Program-made: the position numbers and the translations under genes
Assembly: GCA_900540045.1 (NCBI GenBank)
Contig: UQEF01000041.1
Span: 1-21,991, forward strand
DNA length: 21,991 bases
Direction: 5' to 3'
DNA from: an uncultured Eubacteriales bacterium
Lineage (GTDB): Bacteria; Bacillota; Clostridia; Christensenellales; Aristaeellaceae
The notes under the pieces: model-generated
Databases searched by the model: none
What the model was told of the DNA's origin: nothing
What the model saw: only the letters and a program-made list of their open reading frames with translations
Part shown: positions 16,713 to 21,991 of the stretch, in pieces
Layout: every line of letters begins with the position of its first letter
How positions within the stretch are numbered: position 1 is the first letter of the stretch

Positions 16713-16725
16713 CTTTCCGAACGAT
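16713..16725 (+). promoter_or_regulatory. Second PurBox-like site at the pur transcription start
   Basis: CTTTCCGAACGAT matches 11 of 13 positions of the Bacillus PurR box AWWWCCGAACWWT, including the full CCGAAC core. It covers the predicted start site and touches the leader ribosome site. It is in the same orientation as the perfect box at 16765-16777, with cores 52 bases apart, unlike the inverted closer pair of B. subtilis. Confidence 0.45.
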
Positions 16726-16731
16726 GCGGCT

Positions 16732-16760
16732 ATTTTATCTGAAATTGAGCGCATTGTCAA
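16732..16760 (-). promoter_or_regulatory. Sigma-A promoter of the purine operon
   Basis: The minus strand has a perfect TTGACA (16760-16755), an exact 17-base spacer and TAAAAT (16737-16732). Transcription should begin near 16725, giving a leader of about 195 bases before purE. Confidence 0.85.
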
Positions 16761-16764
16761 CAGC

Positions 16765-16777
16765 ATTTCCGAACATT
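16765..16777 (+). promoter_or_regulatory. PurBox (PurR operator)
   Basis: ATTTCCGAACATT is a 13/13 match to the B. subtilis PurR operator consensus AWWWCCGAACWWT. It lies five bases upstream of the pur -35 and between the divergent pur and EamA promoters. A degenerate inverted copy (TTCG at 16778-16781) follows at once. The position suits repression or PRPP-responsive control of the pur operon by a PurR homologue, which is not encoded in this window. Confidence 0.7.
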
Positions 16778-16817
16778 TTCGTTTTTGTAATAAAAAACGT
16801 TAGTTTTTTGAATCTGC

Positions 16818-16846
16818 TTGCCCCATTGCCGGGCCTGTGGTATCAT
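16818..16846 (+). promoter_or_regulatory. Promoter of the EamA permease gene
   Basis: TTGCCC (16818-16823), a 17-base spacer and TATCAT (16841-16846) lie 62 bases before the permease start, with an AT-rich stretch just upstream. It diverges from the pur promoter, and the PurBox lies about 40 bases upstream of this -35. Confidence 0.5.
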
Positions 16847-16907
16847 GTTCCCATTCGAAAGAAGGCCATACGCATGCGCGCCGTGCCTGAAGCAAGGAGG
16901 CCGTTCC

Positions 16908-17786
16908 ATGTCCGCCGGGGAACGCCGGGGCCATCTGCTCGCCCTGTTTACCATCATGGTGTGGGGCACCACGTTTTTATCCACATCGGTGCTGCTGCGC
17001 GATTTTACGCCACTGGAAATCCTCATCATCCGCATGGCGCTGGGCATTGCGGCGCTGACTGTGGCGCGGCCCCGGCGTCTGCGCCTGAAAAGCCGCCGCC
17101 ATGAATGGCTCTTTGCCGGCGCGGGGCTGACGGGCGTGTCGATGTACTTTCTTCTGGAAAACTACGCGCTGACCTTCACCTATTCGGCCAACTGCAGCGT
17201 GATCATCTCCACCGCGCCGTTTTTTGTGGCCATTGCGGTGCGGCTGTTTCTGGGCGGCGCGCCGATGGGCCGCAGCTTTTACGCGGGCTTTGCGGTGGCC
17301 ATCGCGGGCATCGCGCTTTTGTCCTTCAGCGGGCAGGCACTCAACCTCAACCCCCTGGGTGACCTTCTGTGCCTGCTGGCCGCCATGTGCTGGGGCGCAT
17401 ACAGCGTGTTTCTCAAAAAGATCGAAACCTATGGCTACGACACGCTCCTGGTCACGCGCCGCATCTTCCTCTACGGCCTGTTGTTTCTGCTGCCTGCGCT
17501 GCCCTTTATGCCGGTCCGCTTTGACGTGGGAGCGCTGCTCAAGCCCGTCAACCTGCTAAACCTCCTCTACCTGGGCCTGTGCGCCAGCGCCCTGTGCTTT
17601 GTAACCTGGAACGTGGCGGTCAGCCGGCTGGGCGCGGTGCGCACCAGCGTCTACATTTATCTTTCCCCCGTGGTGACGATCGTGGCATCCTGGCTGCTGC
17701 TGGGCGATCCCGTGCTGCCCATGGCGCTGCTGGGCGCGGCGCTCACGCTGGTGGGACTGGTGCTGTCTCAGCGCCGGCAGACCTGA
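16908..17786 (+). CDS. EamA/DMT-family transporter
   Basis: This 292-residue integral membrane protein has the ten-helix, two-repeat layout of the drug/metabolite transporter superfamily. The first repeat opens GHLLALFTIMVWGTTFLSTS and includes LIIRMALGIAAL. The second opens GDLLCLLAAMCWGAYSVFLK and ends at VGLVLSQRR. The start at 16908 has AAGGAGG seven bases upstream; an upstream start at 16818 would put a cysteine-rich stretch before the first helix and overlap the promoter. Substrate cannot be told from sequence. Because it shares a control region containing a PurBox with the pur operon, export or uptake of a purine-related compound is possible but only inferred. It converges on nnrDE with eight bases between the stops. 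Confidence 0.88.
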   Translation: MSAGERRGHLLALFTIMVWGTTFLSTSVLLRDFTPLEILIIRMALGIAALTVARPRRLRLKSRRHEWLFAGAGLTGVSMYFLLENYALTFTYSANCSVIISTAPFFVAIAVRLFLGGAPMGRSFYAGFAVAIAGIALLSFSGQALNLNPLGDLLCLLAAMCWGAYSVFLKKIETYGYDTLLVTRRIFLYGLLFLLPALPFMPVRFDVGALLKPVNLLNLLYLGLCASALCFVTWNVAVSRLGAVRTSVYIYLSPVVTIVASWLLLGDPVLPMALLGAALTLVGLVLSQRRQT

Positions 17787-17794
17787 AGCTGTCC

Positions 17795-19702
17795 TCACCG
17801 CGCCACCTCAACGCCCTCCGCCGGGCCCAAAAACGCCGTTGCGCGCCTGACCTCCTCCTGGGTCGGGCGCGTTCCCTTTGGCGCGACCACCCACATTTCG
17901 CCCCCGGCCAGCATGACCCGAGCCGCCACCTCGCCCTCGAACCACTCCGGCGAGCCGCTCACCCCCAGCAGGCAGGCGTCCTGCCAGCGGTTTTCCCCTT
18001 CGAGGCACTCGGACACATAGCCGCAGGGCAACTCGTACACGCGGCCCTGCGCGTCGCGCGTGCCGCGCCGGTGCTCCACCGTCACGTGCACGGAGCGCCC
18101 CAGCGGCGATGGCACGCCGCAGGGCTGCACGCTCCTCTGCGGCGTTTCTTCCCAGAAATCGAAACCCAGGCATTCGCACAGGTCTGTGGCCAGCATGCCC
18201 CGCTCGCCGCAGCGCCGCGCGGCCCGCTCGCCCGCCAGCCCGTGCAGGGCGCACGCCGCCTGCATCAGAAACAGATCGTCCATCGCGTATGCGCCCGCTG
18301 CGCGCCCGGCCAGAAGCGCCGCCATCACGCCGGTGAGCGCGTCACCGCTGCCGCCCTTGGCCATGGCGGGCGTGCCGAAGGAATTGAGGGCCATGCCCTC
18401 CTCTGCGCACAGCACGCTGCGCGCGCCCTTGAGCACCACCGCCGCGCCGTACCGCCGCCGGATGCGCGCCGCCGCGCCGGGCACGTCCGCCAGAATCTCC
18501 GCCGTGGATACGCCCAACAGCCGCGCGGCCTCTCCCGGATGGGGGGTCAACACATGCGTAGCACCATCGGCCAGCCAGGCGGGACGCCTGGCCAGCAGGT
18601 TGAGCGCGTCCGCGTCCAGCACGCAGGGCAGCGCACGCCCGTGCAGAAATCGAAGCAGCTGCTCCATCAGCGCGGCGGCCATCGGCCCCTGCCCCAGTCC
18701 GCAGCCCGCGCCCAGCGCGTCCGCACGCTCCAGCGCCGACGAAAGGGCTTCCCAGGCGGCGTCCTCATCCTGTGTGGGCAGCGGGGCACAGGTGGCGCAG
18801 GGGCAGAGCGTCTGCACCACGTCCACCACGTCATCGGGACAGGCCACCGTCACCAGCCCCGCGCCCGCGCGCAGGGCCGCCGTCGCGGCGATGGCCGCGG
18901 CCCCTGCCATACCCCGGCTTCCGGCCCAGAGCACTACGCGGCCAAAGCTGCCCTTGTGCGCGGTGCGCGCACGCGGAGGCAGCAGGCGATCGCATCTTTC
19001 CAGTATGCGCATGCCGTCCGCGTCGTCCAGCGCCGCGGCCTCCGGCGCGCCGAGGCCGATGTCCGCCACGGTGATCTCCCCGGCGCAGTCCGGCCCCTGT
19101 CCCAGATACAGACCCGGCTTGGGCCGGTGGAAGGTGACCGTCTCGCACGCGCGGACCGCCGCGCCCATGACCTGCCCCGTCTCGCCGTTCAGCCCCGACG
19201 GAATGTCCACCGCCACCACGGGCACGCCCGCCTCCGCCAGCGCTTGGAGCGCCTCGCAGGCCGTGCGCGCCGCGCCCTCCAGCGGGCGCGACAGCCCCGT
19301 GCCAAACAGCGCGTCGATTGCGCAGGCGACCTTTTCCGGAATGGGAAAAATTCCTTCTATGCGGTGCACGGCAACGCGCGGCGGGCTTCCCGCCGCCTCC
19401 GTCAGGCGGTCCAGCTCGCGCTGTGCGTCCGCGCTCAGGCGGCCGGGCAACAGCCAGCATTCGCCCCGAAAGGCCGGGTTCTCCTCCATCAGGATACGCA
19501 TGGCCGCCAGACCGTCGCCCCCGTTGTTGCCTGTGCCACAGAGGCAGACCACCAGCCCCGCGCGCCCGGCCATCCGGCGGCGCACCGCCCGCGCCACGTG
19601 CGCCGCGGCGTTTTGCATAAGCGCTTCGCCTGTAATGGATGTTTCCCGCATCACGCGGGTTTCCACCCGCTTCATCTCCGACGGTGTGATGGTGCGCAGC
19701 AT
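17795..19702 (-). CDS. nnr: Bifunctional NAD(P)H-hydrate epimerase/dehydratase with C-terminal pyrophosphatase-like domain
   Basis: This 635-residue protein repairs hydrated NADH and NADPH. The N-terminal epimerase (about 1-225) has GTGNNGGDGL (56-65), DALFGTGL and VVAVDIPSGLNGETG. The ADP-dependent dehydratase (about 240-520) has HKGSFGRV (249-256), GAGCGLGQGP, VLDADALN (361-368), TPHPGE (386-391), VLKGARSVL and GGSGDALTG (450-458). About 104 further residues (532-635) are not part of the usual enzyme. They read VHVTVEHRRGT, a GYV turn, QDACLLGV, FEGEVAARVM and WVVAPKG, matching the order of motifs in the small inorganic-pyrophosphatase-like proteins of Clostridia. The ATG at 19702 follows AAAGGGGGAAGG and lies 17 bases after acpS, a common neighbour. 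No internal ribosome site separates the third domain. Confidence 0.92.
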   Translation of the reverse strand: MLRTITPSEMKRVETRVMRETSITGEALMQNAAAHVARAVRRRMAGRAGLVVCLCGTGNNGGDGLAAMRILMEENPAFRGECWLLPGRLSADAQRELDRLTEAAGSPPRVAVHRIEGIFPIPEKVACAIDALFGTGLSRPLEGAARTACEALQALAEAGVPVVAVDIPSGLNGETGQVMGAAVRACETVTFHRPKPGLYLGQGPDCAGEITVADIGLGAPEAAALDDADGMRILERCDRLLPPRARTAHKGSFGRVVLWAGSRGMAGAAAIAATAALRAGAGLVTVACPDDVVDVVQTLCPCATCAPLPTQDEDAAWEALSSALERADALGAGCGLGQGPMAAALMEQLLRFLHGRALPCVLDADALNLLARRPAWLADGATHVLTPHPGEAARLLGVSTAEILADVPGAAARIRRRYGAAVVLKGARSVLCAEEGMALNSFGTPAMAKGGSGDALTGVMAALLAGRAAGAYAMDDLFLMQAACALHGLAGERAARRCGERGMLATDLCECLGFDFWEETPQRSVQPCGVPSPLGRSVHVTVEHRRGTRDAQGRVYELPCGYVSECLEGENRWQDACLLGVSGSPEWFEGEVAARVMLAGGEMWVVAPKGTRPTQEEVRRATAFLGPAEGVEVAR

Positions 19703-19719
19703 GCGCCTTCCCCCTTTTG

Positions 19720-20091
19720 CTATTCGATCACGCATACGGCGGCGGCCATGCCCGCCTCATGCGTCAGGCTCAAAAACGCGCGCTCCGCGCCCAGCTCTCC
19801 CAGCCGCGCCTGCGCCGCTCCGGTCAGGCGGTAGACGGGCGCGCCGCCCGGCAGGTGCTCCACGGCGATTTCGCAAAGCGCGATGCCCCCGCCAATGCCC
19901 GCGCCCACAGCCTTGAGAAACGCCTCCTTGGCCGCGAACATGGCCGCCGCGCTCTGCGCGCCCATCTGCCCGCGCGAAGCGATGTACGCGCGCTCGCCGT
20001 CGGTAAAGAAGCGGCGCAGAAAGGCGTCGCTGCGCTTCAGCTCCCGTTCGATACGCTCCACCCCGCACAGGTCGATGCCCAGGCCCCTCAT
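19720..20091 (-). CDS. acpS: Holo-[acyl-carrier-protein] synthase
   Basis: This 123-residue enzyme transfers phosphopantetheine from CoA to acyl carrier protein. MRGLGIDLCGVERIE carries the metal-binding Asp7, and FAAKEAFLKAVG carries Glu56. The C-terminal LSLTHEAGMAAAVCVI is typical of the family. The start at 20091 was chosen over a longer Gly/Arg-rich frame because it gives the canonical N-terminus and overlaps the upstream stop by four bases (ATGA). Its neighbour nnr is a frequent partner across Firmicutes. Confidence 0.95.
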   Translation of the reverse strand: MRGLGIDLCGVERIERELKRSDAFLRRFFTDGERAYIASRGQMGAQSAAAMFAAKEAFLKAVGAGIGGGIALCEIAVEHLPGGAPVYRLTGAAQARLGELGAERAFLSLTHEAGMAAAVCVIE

Positions 20092-21047
20092 GCGTCCCGG
20101 CCCATGGCGACCGCGTTGACCACGGCCCGCGCCATGGCCTCCGCCGCCGCCGCGCACAGCTGAATCTGGTTCACGTCCGCGTCCACGCGGCCCGTGCCCA
20201 GGGCAAAGATGGTGTCGCCGTCCATCTGCGTGTGCACGGGGCGGATGGCCCGCGCCAGCCCGTCATGCGCGCAGGTGGCCAGCCGCTTCGCCTGCGCCTT
20301 GGTGACAACCGCATCAGTAGCCACCACGGCGATGGTGGTATTCTGCCCCGTTGTGATGCGCGGGGTGCCGGGCGCGGGGGCCGCGCCGTGCAGCAGGCTT
20401 TCGCACAGCACGGGGGTGCCGTCCTTCATGCGGCCAAAGCCCAGCGGCCGGCCGTTTCGGATGTCATAGACGTCGCCGCAGGCGTTGACCACGGCGATGG
20501 CGCCCACCGTCACCCCGCAGGGCAGGACGATGCTGGCCGTGCCCACGCCGCTTTGCATGGGCGTGGCGCCGGGCACCAGTTTGCCCACGGTCGCGCCCGT
20601 GCCCGCGCCGAACGCTCCCTGCCGGACCGCCTTGGACGCGGCCTTGCACGCCTCGATACCCATGGACGCGTCCGGGCGCACATGCGCGTCGCCTACGGTC
20701 AGGTCGAAAATCACCGCGCCGGGCACGATGGGCACGTGACACACGCCCATGTCCATGCCCGCCTGATGCTGCTCCAGAAACTCCATCACGCCCGTGGCCG
20801 CGGCCAGCCCGAACGCGCTGCCGCCCGCCAGCACCACGGCGTTGGCGCGCTCCACGGTATTTTCCGGCGCGCACAGGTCCGTCTCGCGCGTGCCGGGCGC
20901 CGCGCCGCGCACGTCCGCACCCACCACCGCGCCGTCATGGCTGGCCAGAATCACGGTCACGCCGGTTTTGGCGGCGGCGTTTTGCGCCTGCCCCACGCGG
21001 ATGCCGTGCACATCGGTAATGCTGCCTTCAAACGCAGGCTGTTTCAT
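20088..21047 (-). CDS. P1/S58-family N-terminal-nucleophile peptidase (DmpA-like)
   Basis: This 319-residue protein belongs to the P1/DmpA family, self-cleaving aminopeptidases and amidases that also include nylon-oligomer hydrolases. It opens SITDVHGIRVGQAQNAAAKT, has ENTVERANAVVLAGGSAFGL (62-81) and GAFGAGTGATVGK (144-156). The predicted self-cleavage site is Asn236-Thr237 in TTGQNTTIAVVATDA, leaving Thr as the nucleophile of a small C-terminal chain. No signal peptide is seen, so it should be cytoplasmic. The ATG at 21047 follows AGGAGGT. The natural substrate is unknown. It overlaps acpS by four bases and is 64 bases after birA. Confidence 0.9.
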   Translation of the reverse strand: MKQPAFEGSITDVHGIRVGQAQNAAAKTGVTVILASHDGAVVGADVRGAAPGTRETDLCAPENTVERANAVVLAGGSAFGLAAATGVMEFLEQHQAGMDMGVCHVPIVPGAVIFDLTVGDAHVRPDASMGIEACKAASKAVRQGAFGAGTGATVGKLVPGATPMQSGVGTASIVLPCGVTVGAIAVVNACGDVYDIRNGRPLGFGRMKDGTPVLCESLLHGAAPAPGTPRITTGQNTTIAVVATDAVVTKAQAKRLATCAHDGLARAIRPVHTQMDGDTIFALGTGRVDADVNQIQLCAAAAEAMARAVVNAVAMGRDA

Positions 21048-21111
21048 CTCTTCAAAACCTCCTTATGTTTCGATGCGCCTTCTCATGGCGCGGCTCTCCC
21101 CCGCACGGGGA

Positions 21112-21991
21112 CTAGCAATATCCCATCAGCCCGCGCACGGACACGTCCCCGCTGAGCACGCGGCGCTCGCCGCCGCCGTCCTCGGTTACGATCAGCGCGC
21201 CGGTTTCGTCGATGCTCTGCGCCGTTCCGGTGAACTCCCCGTTCAGACCGATCACCTTCACGCGCCGGCCCAGCGTGACCGACCGGGCCACGTACTGATC
21301 GAAGATGCCCGCCAGCCCCTCGCGCTCCAGCGCGTCCACGGCTCTTTCCATGTGGCGCAGGTAAGAAATCAGGAGCTTTCTTCGGCAGACGGGCGGGGCG
21401 TCCGGGTCTTCCTTGCGCAGCTCGATGAGCAGCGAGGTCGCCTTCTCGCGCAGCTCGCCCTCAAAATCCGTCTGGTTGACGTTGATGCCCACGCCGGGGA
21501 TGACAAAGCTAAGCCCATCCATGTCCGCCGCCAGTTCACTCAAGATGCCCACGCACTTTTTCCCGTTCAAAATCACGTCGTTGGGCCATTTGATGCCGGG
21601 GTCCAGACCGGGGCAGGTCTGCGCGATGGCCCCGGCGGCAGCCAGCGCCGCTGCCAGCGTAAACAGCTGTGCCTGCTCCGTGGGCAGCGAGGGCCTAAGC
21701 ACCAGCGACTGCGTCAGCGCCACGCCCGCGGGGGTTTCCCACCGGCGCTGAAGCCTCCCCCGTCCGGCTGTCTGCTGATCGCACAGGGCCAGGCTGCCGG
21801 ACGGCGCGCCCGATCGCGCCAGTTCCTTGGCGCGGATGTTGGTGGAATCCATCTTCGCCTCGTAGGCGATCTCGCCCCGCCCGGCCCAGCGGGTATCCAG
21901 CTCATGCAGGAGGTAGCCGGGCAGCAGGCTGTTTTCCTCCGGGTCCAGCCGGTAGCCCAGCTTGCCCGCCGAGACGATGCGGTAGCCCTCC
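21112..21991 (-). CDS. birA: Biotin-protein ligase BirA (partial, N-terminus beyond right edge)
   Basis: The visible 292 codons lack the start, which lies beyond the window. The first part, EGYRIVSAGKLGYRL, is the end of the N-terminal winged-helix domain, so this is probably the bifunctional repressor/ligase form. The ligase domain begins at AYEAKMDSTNIRAKELA. Biotin-binding GRGRLQRRW is at visible residues 76-84 and KWPND at 134-138, with KKCVGILSEL and PGVGINVNQ after it. The C-terminal SH3-like domain has LGRRVKVIGLNGEFTG. It attaches biotin to carboxylase subunits and may repress biotin genes. An ATG at 21852 is internal, not the true start. It is the most upstream visible gene of the birA-P1-acpS-nnr cluster. 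Confidence 0.95.
   Translation of the reverse strand, partial: EGYRIVSAGKLGYRLDPEENSLLPGYLLHELDTRWAGRGEIAYEAKMDSTNIRAKELARSGAPSGSLALCDQQTAGRGRLQRRWETPAGVALTQSLVLRPSLPTEQAQLFTLAAALAAAGAIAQTCPGLDPGIKWPNDVILNGKKCVGILSELAADMDGLSFVIPGVGINVNQTDFEGELREKATSLLIELRKEDPDAPPVCRRKLLISYLRHMERAVDALEREGLAGIFDQYVARSVTLGRRVKVIGLNGEFTGTAQSIDETGALIVTEDGGGERRVLSGDVSVRGLMGYC

Noticed and set aside
16531..16730. Purine riboswitch in the pur leader
   Set aside because: The conserved loop sequences of purine riboswitches (TCTACC and CCGTAAA-like) and the closing P1 stem are not present; only the hairpin and short frames are seen.
17579..19916. Two overlapping long plus-strand frames (751 and 618 codons) over nnr
   Set aside because: Compositionally biased shadows of a GC-rich gene; the minus-strand product has clear epimerase and dehydratase motifs.
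21048..21111. Possible terminator between birA and the P1 peptidase gene
   Set aside because: Small inverted repeats (CCCCG/CGGGG and GCGCC/GGCGC) occur but no T run follows, so read-through into the downstream genes is more likely.

Overview
The window looks like chromosomal DNA of a high-GC member of the Clostridia (Firmicutes), probably an Oscillospirales- or Christensenellales-type gut bacterium. Four things point there: a SCIFF ranthipeptide precursor with its radical-SAM maturase, a clostridial-type single-chain PurL, a purine pathway that ends in a PurO-type IMP cyclohydrolase plus a stand-alone AICAR transformylase, and sigma-A promoters with strong AAGGAGG ribosome sites. The genus is inference. 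No rRNA, tRNA, CRISPR array or intact mobile element was seen.

Layout. Positions 1-2160 are visibly more AT-rich than the rest. They hold the first codons of a leftward gene at the left edge, a hairpin-rich spacer, and a leftward ECF sigma factor / membrane anti-sigma pair. At 2191-3824, rightward, lie the SCIFF precursor scfA and its maturase scfB, with a terminator-like hairpin between them. A rightward HtrA-type membrane-anchored serine protease follows (3972-5240). A bank of terminators separates it from the convergent purine operon.

The leftward operon (16530 down to 5343) runs purE-purC-purF-purM-purN-purO-AICARFT-purD-purL. Most junctions overlap by 4-7 bases or are separated by fewer than 20. 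With PRPP amidotransferase, GAR synthetase, GAR transformylase, FGAM synthase, AIR synthetase, PurE, SAICAR synthetase, AICAR transformylase and IMP cyclohydrolase, it covers nearly all of the PRPP-to-IMP path. purB is absent, as is purK if this PurE needs it. The operon has a clear sigma-A promoter (TTGACA-17-TAAAAT), a perfect match to the Bacillus PurR box consensus beside the -35, and a second close match at the transcription start. Its roughly 195-nt leader holds short reading frames and a terminator-like hairpin.

A divergent EamA/DMT permease gene (16908-17786) shares this control region. Convergent to it is a leftward cluster birA (partial) - P1/S58 peptidase - acpS - nnrDE. The last protein carries an extra C-terminal domain resembling the small inorganic-pyrophosphatase-like proteins of Clostridia, which is an unusual fusion.

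Most noteworthy: the NnrDE-pyrophosphatase-like fusion, the pur leader (PurBox pair, CxxC/CxxC micro-ORF coupled to purE, embedded hairpin), the SCIFF precursor with a non-canonical C-terminal tail, and the PurO plus AICARFT replacement of PurH.
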